This document shows, one piece after another, positions 17,407 through 27,026 of a stretch of DNA of 64,000 nucleotides. The stretch covers positions 1,426,001 to 1,490,000 of the forward strand of contig JABTUD010000001.1 in NCBI GenBank assembly GCA_015075555.1. The letters run 5' to 3'. Every line of letters starts with the position of its first letter. The stretch's first letter is position 1. Made by a program: the position numbers and the translations under genes. The notes under the pieces are model-generated. The model ran no database searches. It had not been told where the DNA came from and saw only the letters and a list, made by a program, of their open reading frames with translations. The stretch comes from Thermoflexaceae bacterium. Lineage in GTDB: Bacteria; Chloroflexota; Dehalococcoidia; Tepidiformales; Tepidiformaceae.

Positions 17407-18393
17407 CTATGGCGCCAGCACGGCGTTCACGGCCTGGCTTACCCGGGCAATCGAGCCCCAGTCCCGGTCGCTGGCGCTGAGCACGGCAATCACATAGGTC
17501 GCCCCGCCGCTTTCGACGAACGCGACGTCATGTGTGATGCCATCCCACGTACCGGTCTTGTTGCCCACAAGCGCCGTGCCAGGAAGGCCCGCCGGGATGC
17601 CGTCACGGATTCGCTGGCCAAGCAACAGCGAGCGCATGTGATCACGGGCCTCGCGGTCGACCCCTGTCCCGCGCACGATCGCCTCCATCAGCAGCGCCAT
17701 GTCGCTTGCTGTTGTTGGCAGGTCGCGCGTGTTCACGGAGGTACGTTCGAGCCCTAGCGAGGCCAGGGTGGCATCTATCGCATCCGGGCCAAGCAGCCGC
17801 ATGAGGGCGACCGCGCTGACATTGTCTGAAAACGTGATCATCGCCTCCAGGGCAGCACCGACCGTGAGAGCGCCATTCGTTTCGCGGGGCCACTCGCCAA
17901 AGGTGCCCAGGTCTTCGCTGAGGTCGCTCTCATCGAACGGGAGCGGCGCGTTGAAGTCGAGCAGCCCCTGGCTACGCCGGCGCTCGGCTTCGTAGAGGAT
18001 CGCGAGCTTGAACGTGCTTGCGGCGTAGAAGACATGGTCACCGTTCACCCGGGCGGTGAGGCCATCGTCCAGGCGCCTGGCGACCACGCCGAAACGCCCG
18101 GCTTCGGCGCCCAGCACATCAAGGATCGCTGCCTGCAGGCGAGCATCCTCGGCGGCCGGGAAGGCCGGCGAATGGACGGCCCGCACTTCGTCGCCCGCGC
18201 CTGTTTTGTTCTGCTGCGAAGCGCCACTGGCACGGGAGCGGCCCGGGGTATGATCCACGATCGCGTCCGCGAGCACGAAACCAAGCAGCCCCAGCGCGAG
18301 CGTAAAGGCCGCGAGTGCGGCCATGAAGAAAAGGTCCCACACCTCGGAGTGGTGGGCCTGGTGGGCAACGCGAAGCGTTGCGCGGCGTTGCAT
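17407..18393 (-). CDS. Membrane-anchored class A beta-lactamase-fold serine hydrolase
   Basis: A 328-residue protein with one N-terminal membrane helix (about residues 24-46) and an extracytoplasmic serine-hydrolase domain. It carries the three active-site elements in order: S126-T-F-K129, S189-D-N191 and K279-T-G281. The usual ExxLN deacylation glutamate of true class A beta-lactamases is not evident, so a cell-wall peptidase or esterase role is as likely as antibiotic hydrolysis. The start ATG has GAGGGA five bases upstream. It is transcribed divergently from the ABC permease operon, with 188 bp between the two starts. Confidence 0.85.
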   Translation of the reverse strand: MQRRATLRVAHQAHHSEVWDLFFMAALAAFTLALGLLGFVLADAIVDHTPGRSRASGASQQNKTGAGDEVRAVHSPAFPAAEDARLQAAILDVLGAEAGRFGVVARRLDDGLTARVNGDHVFYAASTFKLAILYEAERRRSQGLLDFNAPLPFDESDLSEDLGTFGEWPRETNGALTVGAALEAMITFSDNVSAVALMRLLGPDAIDATLASLGLERTSVNTRDLPTTASDMALLMEAIVRGTGVDREARDHMRSLLLGQRIRDGIPAGLPGTALVGNKTGTWDGITHDVAFVESGGATYVIAVLSASDRDWGSIARVSQAVNAVLAP

Positions 18394-18581
18394 CGGTCCC
18401 TCGCAGCGCGCTCCACGAAGGAACGCGGCGCCACCCGATGCGATTGTAGGGCCGATTCCATCACAGACAATAGGCGATTATGTAGTTCAGGGACCTTGGC
18501 TGGATCTTTTTGCTCCCGCTTTCTAGTATTGGCCGACTCCAGCAGAACGGCAGTTACGATCGGCGTCATCGGCAGGAGCCT

Positions 18582-19700
18582 GTGTATTTCGTCTCGCTGA
18601 CCGCCCGCAACGTCTACACCCGCAAGGTGCGCTCATCGCTCACCGGCATCGCCATCGCCATCAGCATCGCCGTGGTGGTGACCATGGGCGTGCTCACGCA
18701 CAGCCTGCGGCGAACCGCAATCTCGATTCTGCGCACGGGCGATGCCGACTTCTCTGTGGCTCAGAAAGGCGTCTCCGACGTCATCTACAGCTCAGTCGAC
18801 GAGAAGGACGTGGACCTCATCGGTTCTTATGAGGGAGTGGAAAACGCCATCGGCGTGCTCGTCGACATGACGAAGCTCGACGAGGACCACCCCTTCTTCC
18901 TGAAACTGGGAATACCCCCCGGCGACCTCGAAGCCTTCGGCGTGCAGATCGTGGCCGGGCGCAAGTACGAGCCCGATTCGCAGACCGAGATCATGCTTGG
19001 CTACCGCGCCGCCCGCGATCTCGGCAAGACCATCGGGGACCAGGTCGTTATCGACGACGACACCTTCGATGTCGTGGGCATCTACTCCACCGGACAGGTG
19101 TTCGGCGACGCCGCCTCCATGATGTCGCTGGTGGGGGTTCAGACCGAAGAGCGCAAGCCCGGTGTGGTGACGCTCGTCTTCGTCCGCGCTGTGGAGGGCG
19201 CCAACCTCGATGAGATCAGGGCGCGAATCGAATACGACCGCCCCGAACTGGCAACCGTGCGTACCGAATCGGAGTTCGGTCGCATCGACCGGAACCTCGA
19301 GCTCATCAGCGCCGCGAACATTGGTGTATCCGCCCTGGCGCTCATCATTGGTGCGGTCTCCATTCTCAACACCATGGTCCTCAGTGTCTTTGAACGCACG
19401 CGCGAATTCGGCGTGCTGCGCGCCATCGGGTGGTCGCGCATGCGCGTCCTGCTCTGCGTGATGATGGAGGCGCTCGTGGTCAGCCTCACCGGCGCAATGG
19501 TGGGCGTTGGCGCGGGCTTCGTTGCCGTCGAGATCCTGGCGCGTTCGCCGGACCTGGTGGGCGTTTTCCAGCCGGATTACCCGGGTGGTGTGTTTGGCCG
19601 GGCGCTTGCCATTGCCTTTGGCATGGCCTTCGTTGGCGCCCTCTATCCTGCGGCGCGAGCAGCCCTGCTCCGCCCCCTGGATGCTATCCGGCATGAGTGA
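18582..19700 (+). CDS. ABC transporter permease, MacB/FtsX type
   Basis: A 372-residue permease with one N-terminal membrane helix (SLTGIAIAISIAVVVTMGVL), a large periplasmic-type domain of about 200 residues, and three C-terminal helices in an FtsX domain (ALIIGAVSILNTMVLSVFERTREFGVLRAIG). The FERTREFGVLRAIGWS block is the family signature. The start is GTG at 18582 with AGGAG five bases upstream; an open frame further upstream lacks a ribosome site. It overlaps the ATP-binding gene by 8 bp. The complex probably extrudes a peptide, lipid or envelope component rather than importing a nutrient. Confidence 0.9.
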   Translation: MYFVSLTARNVYTRKVRSSLTGIAIAISIAVVVTMGVLTHSLRRTAISILRTGDADFSVAQKGVSDVIYSSVDEKDVDLIGSYEGVENAIGVLVDMTKLDEDHPFFLKLGIPPGDLEAFGVQIVAGRKYEPDSQTEIMLGYRAARDLGKTIGDQVVIDDDTFDVVGIYSTGQVFGDAASMMSLVGVQTEERKPGVVTLVFVRAVEGANLDEIRARIEYDRPELATVRTESEFGRIDRNLELISAANIGVSALALIIGAVSILNTMVLSVFERTREFGVLRAIGWSRMRVLLCVMMEALVVSLTGAMVGVGAGFVAVEILARSPDLVGVFQPDYPGGVFGRALAIAFGMAFVGALYPAARAALLRPLDAIRHE

Positions 19701-20397
19701 CGGCGCCGGCCGGCCACCGGCAATCCAGATATTCGACGTGAAGAAGTCGTTCGATCACGGGCTCGTCAACGCCCTCAACGGCGTTACGCTTACGATTGGG
19801 CAGGGAGAGTGGGTCGCCCTGGTTGGTCCTTCCGGCTGCGGGAAGTCGACGCTGCTCCACCTCCTTGCCGCCCTCGACTCCCCCACCTCGGGACGCATCC
19901 TCGTCAATGGCAACGACATCTCGGGGCTGCCGAGCCTCAACCGCTACCGGCGCTTCGAAGTTGGGCTTGTCTTTCAGCTCCACAACCTGCTCCCAAACCT
20001 GACCGCCATCCAGAACGTCGAAGTAGCCATGTTCGCCAACGGCCTCAAGCACAGCGAACAGGGCGAGAGGGCGCGCAACCTGCTCGCGGCCGTTTCTCTC
20101 TCGCACCGCGAAAAGGTGAGACCGCCAGGGCTTTCCGGTGGCGAACGCCAGCGCCTCGCCATCGCCCGAGCGCTCGCGAACAACCCCTCCATCATCCTTG
20201 CCGATGAGCCCACCGGCGCACTCGATTCCGCTTCCGCCGAAACGGTGCTCGACCTTTTCCGGCGTATTCGGAACGAGCGCGGAGTCACAATCCTGCTGGT
20301 CACGCACGACCGGGAGGTGGCCGCTGCCGCCGACCGCATCATCTACATGCGCGATGGGCGCATCGTAGAGCCGTCGCTCGCCGCGCCGGCCGGGTAG
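19693..20397 (+). CDS. ABC transporter ATP-binding protein, LolD/MacB type
   Basis: A 234-residue nucleotide-binding subunit that powers the permease encoded just upstream. It has a Walker A (GPSGCGKST), Q-loop (FQLHNLLPNLTAIQNV, as in LolD/MacB proteins), signature LSGGERQRLAIARAL, Walker B ILADEPTGALD and H-loop THD. The start ATG lies inside the 3' end of the permease gene (8-bp overlap), which indicates coupled translation. It ends 3 bp from the end of a convergent lipoprotein gene. Confidence 0.92.
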   Translation: MSDGAGRPPAIQIFDVKKSFDHGLVNALNGVTLTIGQGEWVALVGPSGCGKSTLLHLLAALDSPTSGRILVNGNDISGLPSLNRYRRFEVGLVFQLHNLLPNLTAIQNVEVAMFANGLKHSEQGERARNLLAAVSLSHREKVRPPGLSGGERQRLAIARALANNPSIILADEPTGALDSASAETVLDLFRRIRNERGVTILLVTHDREVAAAADRIIYMRDGRIVEPSLAAPAG

Positions 20398-20400
20398 TCG

Positions 20401-20961
20401 CTATTCCGCGGGCAGCGCCGCCAGGGCGTCCGGGAGCTTCGCCTTTCCCTCATCGACGGCGAAGAACGCCTGGGCGCCGATCGCCTGGTCGGCCGTGGGA
20501 ATGGCCTGCTTGAGCAGCTTCGCACCGCTCTCGAGCTTCGCCGCAATCTCATTCAATCCCGCAGCGAAGGCGCTGAACCGGTCATCGGGTGGTGTCAGCG
20601 CTTTCACGGCGGCAACTGCGGCAATAACCGCGTCGGCATCGGTCGTGAGAATCGTGGGCCACTTCGGGTCGGCCTGCGATTCCGAGGCTGCCAGCATGTC
20701 CTTGTGCAACTGGTCAGTCGCCTCCGAGAGCCGCTTCCCGGCGGCCGTCACCTTCTGCCGATAGGCCGCAACGGGATCGAGCGTCGCCGTCGCCGATGGA
20801 CGATCCCTGGCTGCCGCGGTAGCCGTGGCCTGGATGTTCTTGATGTCGTCTTCTTCGCTTCCGCCGCAGGCTGCGGCCGCCAGCAATGTAGCCACCAGCA
20901 GGAAAGCAAGCGCACCGCTGGCCGCCCCGCCTGAACGTCTGAAGGCCCCACGTTCCGTCAT
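20401..20961 (-). CDS. Putative lipoprotein
   Basis: A 186-residue exported protein with a basic N-terminus, a hydrophobic signal and a lipobox-like LLAAAAC placing the acylated cysteine at residue 32. The mature part is alanine-rich and predicted mostly helical, with two regions that look like antiparallel helices. The start ATG is supported by AGGAGGT seven bases upstream. It converges with the ABC operon. I do not recognise a family. Confidence 0.75.
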   Translation of the reverse strand: MTERGAFRRSGGAASGALAFLLVATLLAAAACGGSEEDDIKNIQATATAAARDRPSATATLDPVAAYRQKVTAAGKRLSEATDQLHKDMLAASESQADPKWPTILTTDADAVIAAVAAVKALTPPDDRFSAFAAGLNEIAAKLESGAKLLKQAIPTADQAIGAQAFFAVDEGKAKLPDALAALPAE

Positions 20962-21017
20962 CGTCTGTACCTCCTGTCCCTCCTGGAATAGTACGCGACC
21001 GGCATCTCTCCGGCCTG

Positions 21018-23279
21018 CTAGACCGGCGGCCTATCGGCCACGACCCCGTATCGAAGCAGGGCGTCGATTTCCGCTTCGCCAAGGCCAAGCGAACGCAGCA
21101 CCTCGTGGTTGTGCTGGCCAAAGCACGGAGCGGGCGCACACCGGCCTCGCTCTCCATCAAACAGGAACGGCAGTGCAAGATGGCGAAGCCCTCTGACCGA
21201 ACCCGAGTCCATCCGCCGGACCAGGCCCGACCCCTGCCGGCGTTCATCGTCGAGGATGTCGGCTTCGTTCTCGACCATGGCTGCCGGTACCCCGGCCCGC
21301 ATGCAGAGGCTAATCGCCGCCGCGGCGGATTCCCCGGCCAGTCGCGCGCGCAACAGCGCGTCGATTTCGTCATGCCGATCGAGCCGGGCGAGCGTGCTCA
21401 GTGGCTTCAGCCCGTCGAAGACGCCGCCAAGGACTTCGCACAGGGCGCGCCACTGCTCGTCCGAACGCACCGAAAGCGCAACCCACCTGTCGTTGCCCTG
21501 GACACGATAGGCGCCGCGGGGGGCGCTGTGGCGGGAGCGATTGCCATTGCGCACCACGCTGCCCGGGTCGATCTGCGCCTCGGCGATGAGGTCGCCGATG
21601 GTCCAGGCGGCCGCGTCGCGCAGCGCCAGGTCGATGTGCACGCCGCTCCCGGTACGGTCGCGGTGGAGGAGGGCGGCGATGGCCATGCAGGCGCCGGTCG
21701 CGCCCCCAATGGGGTCGCCGTATGCGAGCGTCGAGTTGAGGGGCGCCTCGCCCGGGTAGCCGATGTATGAGCAGAGCCCGGCCATCGCCTCGGCCGCGGT
21801 GCCGTAGGCGATGTAGTCGCGCTCCGGGCCACTGGCGCCGAAGGCGGGCATCTGGAGATAGATGAGCCGGGGATTGATGCGCTGCACTTCGTCCCAGGTA
21901 AAGCCCCAGTTGACCATCACACGCGGGCTGTAGTTCTCAATGAGGATGTCGGCCTCGCGCAGCAGAGTGCGCAGGACCTCGCGGCCAGGCTCGGCGCCCA
22001 GGTCGAGGACGAGCGACCGCTTGGTGAGGTTGGTCTGGTTGAAGCGCGCATTCCGGTTCCACCGGTCCGGTCCAGGGTCGTTGCCCGGGTACTCTCCGGG
22101 CCCATCCGAGAGCGGGCCGCGGAAGCTATCGAGGCGCCGCGGACCCTCAATCTTGATGACGTCCGCCCCGAGTTGCGCGAGCAGACGTGCCGTAAGCGGC
22201 CCGGCCCAGACCATGCTCAGGTCGATGACGCGAACCCCGGCGAGGGGAAGCTGGGTCCGTCCAATCGGGGTCGGCCGGCGAGGGGCCGGGCCGGAAAACT
22301 CGCCCTTCGTCACAACTCCCGGGGCGGTGGGAAGCAGCACCTCCCGCTCACCGAATTCTGCAGGCGCAAAGAACCGCCGCCGCCGGAGCTGTTCGGAAGC
22401 GAGCAGGCCAGCCGGGTCGAGCACGGCGCCGAAGGGAATCCGCCACGCCTGGGCGAGTTCCACGATTTCGCTGGCTGTGTGGGCCATGAGCCAGGGGGCG
22501 AAAGCCGCGTCAAGCTCGTCCGCGTGCCGGGCGCGCAGCTGCGGCGTGGCGAAGCGGGGGTCATCGAGCACCCACTCGCACTCCATCAGCGTTGCCGCCG
22601 ATCGCCAGTCATCGCTACCGACGACGGTCGCTGCGACATAACCATCCTTGCAGGGCAGGTTCGACATCGGGTGATTCTGAGGGCGTCGGCCGCCCTGGCG
22701 CGGCCAGTGATTGCGGGTGTACTCGTAGCGTGCCGTGACGATGTCCTGCGCCGAGGTCATGCAATCAAGCGTGGGGACGAGAACGCCAGATTCCCGTCCC
22801 GTATGGCGGTGGCGGTAGACGCCCGCCAGCAGGGCGACCGCCCCATAGAGCCCCGCCACGGCGTTGGGCTGGTCACCGGCATTCTTGAGCGGCTCTCGCT
22901 CCGGGTCGCCGATGAGGTTCATCAGACCGCACTGGGCGAACAGCACCAGGTCATCGGGCTCGGGAGAAGTCACATCGCGCTCGTCGCCGTACGCCCGGAA
23001 GATGGTGGTCACGGGCGCCACCAGGGGCACGTCGCTCGCGTCGCGCGGGCGGCCGTACGCGGCGCCGATGATCACAGCGTCTGGCAGGTCCCCGGCAACG
23101 CCGCCGTGCTTGCCGAACTCCAGGTAGAGCGATTGGCCCACCGGGAACCCGGCCGGTACCGGTTCCGCTTCGTAGACGGTGGCGCCAAGGTCGGCCAGGG
23201 CTTTACCACAGAAGCGCGCGGCGGCGGTGGTGCCGCCGAACTCCGTCACCACCAGGCCAGAGAGGAGGTCGGTTCGCAT
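21018..23279 (-). CDS. Tandem-fused CaiB/BaiF family (class III) CoA transferase
   Basis: A 753-residue protein with two class III CoA-transferase units. Residues 1 to about 345 form a divergent first unit (VVTEFGGTTAAARFCGKALADLG, then a DQPNAVAG segment holding a candidate catalytic Asp). From about 350 a second, better conserved unit begins with LAGVRVIDLSMVWAGPLTARLLAQLGADVIKIE and contains GDPIGGATGACMA. Such enzymes move CoA between carboxylic acids. Fused double units occur in this family and correspond to the intertwined dimer of single-unit enzymes. It is divergent from an enoyl-CoA hydratase gene 115 bp away, which suggests a shared catabolic role. Confidence 0.88.
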   Translation of the reverse strand: MRTDLLSGLVVTEFGGTTAAARFCGKALADLGATVYEAEPVPAGFPVGQSLYLEFGKHGGVAGDLPDAVIIGAAYGRPRDASDVPLVAPVTTIFRAYGDERDVTSPEPDDLVLFAQCGLMNLIGDPEREPLKNAGDQPNAVAGLYGAVALLAGVYRHRHTGRESGVLVPTLDCMTSAQDIVTARYEYTRNHWPRQGGRRPQNHPMSNLPCKDGYVAATVVGSDDWRSAATLMECEWVLDDPRFATPQLRARHADELDAAFAPWLMAHTASEIVELAQAWRIPFGAVLDPAGLLASEQLRRRRFFAPAEFGEREVLLPTAPGVVTKGEFSGPAPRRPTPIGRTQLPLAGVRVIDLSMVWAGPLTARLLAQLGADVIKIEGPRRLDSFRGPLSDGPGEYPGNDPGPDRWNRNARFNQTNLTKRSLVLDLGAEPGREVLRTLLREADILIENYSPRVMVNWGFTWDEVQRINPRLIYLQMPAFGASGPERDYIAYGTAAEAMAGLCSYIGYPGEAPLNSTLAYGDPIGGATGACMAIAALLHRDRTGSGVHIDLALRDAAAWTIGDLIAEAQIDPGSVVRNGNRSRHSAPRGAYRVQGNDRWVALSVRSDEQWRALCEVLGGVFDGLKPLSTLARLDRHDEIDALLRARLAGESAAAAISLCMRAGVPAAMVENEADILDDERRQGSGLVRRMDSGSVRGLRHLALPFLFDGERGRCAPAPCFGQHNHEVLRSLGLGEAEIDALLRYGVVADRPPV

Positions 23280-23394
23280 GGTTGGCAGCTAATTGTGTCG
23301 TCCCGGGCGGCAAGGCGCACGGAGTTGACTGGCGGCCGCGCCTGCACAAGGCTGAGGCAAACAGGCAGGGCCACGGCCCCCGGGAGAGAGAACA

Positions 23395-24174
23395 ATGGCT
23401 GATGCGCTCGTCATCCTGGAGAAGAAGGGGGGCGTGGCAACAGTCACGCTCAATTCGCCCGGGAACAGGAACGCGCTCTCCCGGGGGCTCGTTTCGGGGC
23501 TGCGAGACGCCCTCGATACGGCGCTGGCCGATGGGGCCGTGCGTGTGATTGTGCTCACCGGGGCGGGGCCGGTCTTCTGCGCGGGCGCCGACCTCAAGGA
23601 GCAGCTGGCCACCAACGAAGACGGGGGAGCAGGGCGGGCGAGCGACGTCCCCACGGTGCTCTCTACCATCTGGCATTCCCCGAAGCCCGTGGTCTGCCGT
23701 GTGAACGGCCTTGCGCGCGCCGGCGGACTGGGCGTGCTGGCAGCGTGCGATATCGTGATCGGGGTCGAAGGGGCAACCTTTGGGGCGAGCGAGGTGCGCA
23801 TCGGCCTGGCGCCGGCCGTGATCACCACCACGATTCTGCCGCGAACGGGCGCCGCGGCCGCTCTGCCGTTCTTCCTGACGGGTGAGCCCATCAGCGCCGC
23901 CGAGGCGCTGCGCATCGGCCTGCTCGACGTCGTCGTGCCGCCTGCCGAGCTCGACTCGACCGTGGAGCGGTACTGTTCGTGGTTGCTGAAAGGGGCGCCC
24001 GGCGCCCACGCGGCCGTCAAGCAGATCACGCGCGAGGTCGCGCCAGTGACGTTCGACGAAGCCCTGCCACACATGGCACGCCGCTCCGCAGCGCTCTTCG
24101 CTTCAGAGGAGGCGCGCGAGGGGATGCGCTCATTCGTCGAGAGGCGTCCACCCGCATGGACGCCGCGCGAGTAG
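23395..24174 (+). CDS. Enoyl-CoA hydratase/isomerase family protein
   Basis: A 259-residue crotonase-fold enzyme. It has the two oxyanion-hole segments (FCAGADLKE near residue 60 and GLARAGGLGVLAACD near residue 105) and the TGEPISAAEALRIGLLDVVVP block. In the second segment the glutamate typical of true hydratases is not obvious, so isomerase or other crotonase activity is possible. The ATG is preceded by GGGAGAGAG. It is divergent from the fused CoA transferase and convergent with the lipid-kinase gene. Confidence 0.87.
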   Translation: MADALVILEKKGGVATVTLNSPGNRNALSRGLVSGLRDALDTALADGAVRVIVLTGAGPVFCAGADLKEQLATNEDGGAGRASDVPTVLSTIWHSPKPVVCRVNGLARAGGLGVLAACDIVIGVEGATFGASEVRIGLAPAVITTTILPRTGAAAALPFFLTGEPISAAEALRIGLLDVVVPPAELDSTVERYCSWLLKGAPGAHAAVKQITREVAPVTFDEALPHMARRSAALFASEEAREGMRSFVERRPPAWTPRE

Positions 24175-24231
24175 GCACCGGCGGCGCCGGGCCGGGTCCG
24201 GGTGTGCCCGACAGCCGGCGCCAGTGCGCCG

Positions 24232-25158
24232 CTACCCTCCGAAGATCGCCGGTAGCTTCCCGTGGGGGACGCTCAACACGAGCGCCCGGGGCTCAACCGT
24301 AAAGCGGAGCGGCGTTTCCCCTGCATAGTCCCCATCGAGCTGCACGGGCAGGCCCGGGGTCTCGATCGACGTATCCCGGGCGCGCGCGATGAAGGTGCGC
24401 CCGTCGCCTTCGTGACGGCCCAACAGGAGCCGTGCCGAAATGCGCGTCCCGTCCATGGGACGGCGCGGCGAGAGCGCGCTGTTATCCAGCCGGCCATCGT
24501 CGGCGAAGGCACGGGGGGTCACATGGACAACGGAACCATAAAGGCGCGTGTTGCCGAGCACCATCACCGCGAGCGGCTCCTCGTGCTCCTCCCCATCACA
24601 TACCCAGCGCACGACCCTGGTACGAAGCCGGGGCAGCATCCACGCTCCCTCGGCGATGTAGGCGAAGGGGCCGGCCACCCGCTTCAGCGGTGCATGCACG
24701 CTCCGGGCGACTGCCGCGTCCCAGCCTGCGCCTGCCATGAGCAGGAACGGGAGGTTCCCGGCGCGGCCGATGTCCATGCGCACACGCTGGCCTTCCAGGT
24801 GGGCATCGATTGCCTTCTGCAGGCCCCGCGGGATGCCGATCTCATGCGCAAGCACGTTCGCGGTACCCCCGCGGATGGCAGCCAGCGCCGTGTTCGAGCC
24901 CGCCAGGCCCTCGGCCGCCACGCGCAGGGTGCCGTCTCCCCCGGCCACGAAGAGCAAGTCCTCACCGCGGAGGGCTGCCCGGTGTGCCTCTCGGGCTGAT
25001 TCCGCTGGCGAGGCCGGCGTGACGATTCGTGCCTCGACCGCCCTGCTGCGCAGGTAGGCCGTCACGCGGCCGGCATCGAACCTGCCCGCCACGCCTCGGG
25101 CACGCAGGTTGACGAGGACCGTGGCCGAGCGGGCGGGGGCGGGGATTTGCGGCGACAT
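24232..25158 (-). CDS. Diacylglycerol kinase family lipid kinase (YegS/BmrU-like)
   Basis: A 308-residue soluble or membrane-associated kinase expected to phosphorylate a lipid such as diacylglycerol. It has the catalytic signature LLFVAGGDGTLRVAAEGLAG, followed by ALAAIRGGTANVLAHEIGIP (the conserved GTAN element), and a C-terminal beta-sandwich domain with VQLDGDYAGETPLRF. The length is normal. The start is only 52 bp from the divergent VOC gene at 25211, so the promoters must overlap. Confidence 0.9.
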   Translation of the reverse strand: MSPQIPAPARSATVLVNLRARGVAGRFDAGRVTAYLRSRAVEARIVTPASPAESAREAHRAALRGEDLLFVAGGDGTLRVAAEGLAGSNTALAAIRGGTANVLAHEIGIPRGLQKAIDAHLEGQRVRMDIGRAGNLPFLLMAGAGWDAAVARSVHAPLKRVAGPFAYIAEGAWMLPRLRTRVVRWVCDGEEHEEPLAVMVLGNTRLYGSVVHVTPRAFADDGRLDNSALSPRRPMDGTRISARLLLGRHEGDGRTFIARARDTSIETPGLPVQLDGDYAGETPLRFTVEPRALVLSVPHGKLPAIFGG

Positions 25159-25210
25159 TCAGCCCGAACTTACCATAGGCTCACAATCCTATCCCCCCCC
25201 GGAGCCACAT

Positions 25211-26077
25211 TTGCTACCCGTTAAGCGAGTCGACCATATCAGCATGGCCGCGCCATCCTGGCGCGAGCAGGCGGACCTCCTGGAGAAGCTGCTTGGCTTC
25301 AAGTTCCTCTCGTCGTGGCAGGCCGGCCCGGGCTCCGACTTCAATGGCAGCGTCAGCCAGGTTCGAGGCACCGGCATCGAGTTCGAAGTCATCGAGCCGG
25401 CAACGCCCGGCAGCTTCGTCCGGAAGTACATCGAACAGAATGGCCCCGGTCTGCACCATATCACCGTCGAGGTGCACGACATCCACGAGACGGCCGCTGA
25501 GATAGAACGCCTCGGCATGAAGCCCTTTGGCGGTATCGCAGACGATGGCGAATGGCTCCTCACCTACATCCACCCGAAGGACTCCGGCGGCATTCTCTGG
25601 CAGTTCTTCGTTCCCAAACGCGCCCCGAAGGAGGTCGACCGGAACGCTGGTGGCGGAATCGTCGACCTGCAGCGCGTGGATCACGTTTCAATGGCCGTGG
25701 AGGACGTCAACCGGCAGGCTGAGTGGCAGGCGCGGGTCCTTGGAATGAGCGAGCTGAGCCGCTGGCGGGACGACTACCTGGGCTACGATGGCTGCGTCAT
25801 GGCGATCCCCGGCAGCCAGCTCAAGTTTGAGATCATCGCTCCATTCCGCCCCGATAGCTTTGTCCAGAAGTTCATCGATGCGCGCAGGCCCGGCATGCAC
25901 CATATCTGCTGCGAGGTGACTTCGGTGCATCGCGCCGCGGCAGCGCTCAAGGCCGAAGGAATCGAGCCCTTCGGTGGCGTCATCGAAAGCGACTGGAAGC
26001 GCCACACATTCCTGCACCCCAGGGACAGTGGCGGGGTGCTGTTTCAGCTATTCGAAGAACCGCAGTCTCCGAAGTAG
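25211..26077 (+). CDS. Tandem VOC (glyoxalase/epimerase-like) protein
   Basis: A 288-residue protein made of two vicinal-oxygen-chelate domains, each with a VDHISMA or VDHVSMA opening, a GxHHI segment (PGLHHITVEVHD and PGMHHICCEVTS) and a terminal HPKDSGG or HPRDSGG with ILWQF or VLFQLFE. The spacing of histidines and glutamates matches methylmalonyl-CoA epimerase-like or 4-hydroxyphenylpyruvate-dioxygenase-like metal sites. The start TTG at 25211 is chosen because GGAG lies six bases upstream and the first domain starts directly after it. The reaction cannot be decided from the sequence. Confidence 0.8.
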   Translation: MLPVKRVDHISMAAPSWREQADLLEKLLGFKFLSSWQAGPGSDFNGSVSQVRGTGIEFEVIEPATPGSFVRKYIEQNGPGLHHITVEVHDIHETAAEIERLGMKPFGGIADDGEWLLTYIHPKDSGGILWQFFVPKRAPKEVDRNAGGGIVDLQRVDHVSMAVEDVNRQAEWQARVLGMSELSRWRDDYLGYDGCVMAIPGSQLKFEIIAPFRPDSFVQKFIDARRPGMHHICCEVTSVHRAAAALKAEGIEPFGGVIESDWKRHTFLHPRDSGGVLFQLFEEPQSPK

Positions 26078-26084
26078 CCGGCTT

Positions 26085-27026
26085 TCAGGCGCCGCCAGGC
26101 GTTCGCCCGCCATCGCCCATGCGTCCGAGCGCGAAGTCGCGTATCCCGGCCAGGGTCGCCCGGGAGAGGTCCCGGCGGCCACGCAGGGTCCAGATGGCCA
26201 GGCGCGCCGCGCGCGTCGCCACGAAATAGGCGAAGAACGCAGCAAACCGTGGGCCCAGGCCAAGGTGCTTGCGCATCAGGTAGGGCCGGTTGCGAGCGAG
26301 GTAGTAGCAGCCGAACGGCGTCAACTGTCCGCCCAGTGTGGCCCCTTTGCGGTGATACACCACGGCCCCGGGCTGAAAGAGGATGCGAAAGCCTGCCTCG
26401 CGAACGCGGCGGCAGAAGTCCGTGTCGTCGTAGTAGACAAAGAACGCTTCATCCAGGAGGCCGGCCGCCCGGAAAGCCTCCACAGGAACGAGCAGGCAGG
26501 AGAGGTTCGCGGAGGAGACCGGGCGGACACGGCGGTACTCGGGGCCGCCGGCGGTGCCGAGCACGCGCTCCTTCCATGCGCCCCGTAGCCAGTCGAACTC
26601 GCCTACCGAGTCGTCAAGCCGGTCCGGCTGTCCGGCAAGGAAGGTCACGGGCGCCACAAGGGTGCGCTCGCCGGCAAGCGACACCAGCGCTTCGAGGAAG
26701 CCGGGCGTGACCTCCGTGTCGTCGTTGAGGAAGAGCACGTAGCGCGCGTGGCCCTTGAGGATCTCCCTGAGCGCCCGGTTACAGGCGCCAGTGAAGCCGA
26801 GGTTCGCGCTGTTGCGCAGCACCACAGCCTGGGGGAAGTGCCTCTCCGCGATTCCCGCCGAGTCATCGGTCGAGGCGTTATCGACGACCCAGAGCTGCCA
26901 TGCCGGGGCTGTGACCGCCTCCAGGGCCTCGAGGTATGCGGGAAGGTGGCCGCTGGCGTTGGTGGTGACCGTGAGGATGGCCACCGGAGGCACTCTGCCG
27001 ATGTCTTGGGCGGGCCGGGACGTCAT
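26085..27026 (-). CDS. Glycosyltransferase family 2
   Basis: A 313-residue GT-A fold transferase that would add a sugar to a lipid- or polymer-linked acceptor at the inner face of the membrane. It has VAILTVTTNASGHLPAYLEAL, the nucleotide-binding VVDNASTDDSAGI, NLGFTGACNRAL, the DxD-like YVLFLNDDTEV, and a distal DEAFFVYYDDTDFCRRVREAG typical of rhamnosyltransferase-like GT2 enzymes. Its ATG overlaps the stop of the export ATPase gene by four bases (ATGA). It forms the 3' end of a three-gene polysaccharide operon. Confidence 0.9.
   Translation of the reverse strand: MTSRPAQDIGRVPPVAILTVTTNASGHLPAYLEALEAVTAPAWQLWVVDNASTDDSAGIAERHFPQAVVLRNSANLGFTGACNRALREILKGHARYVLFLNDDTEVTPGFLEALVSLAGERTLVAPVTFLAGQPDRLDDSVGEFDWLRGAWKERVLGTAGGPEYRRVRPVSSANLSCLLVPVEAFRAAGLLDEAFFVYYDDTDFCRRVREAGFRILFQPGAVVYHRKGATLGGQLTPFGCYYLARNRPYLMRKHLGLGPRFAAFFAYFVATRAARLAIWTLRGRRDLSRATLAGIRDFALGRMGDGGRTPGGA

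Noticed and set aside
23280-23394. Possible small gene between the divergent CoA transferase and hydratase
   Set aside because: No frame with a start, ribosome site and reasonable composition; it is a promoter region.
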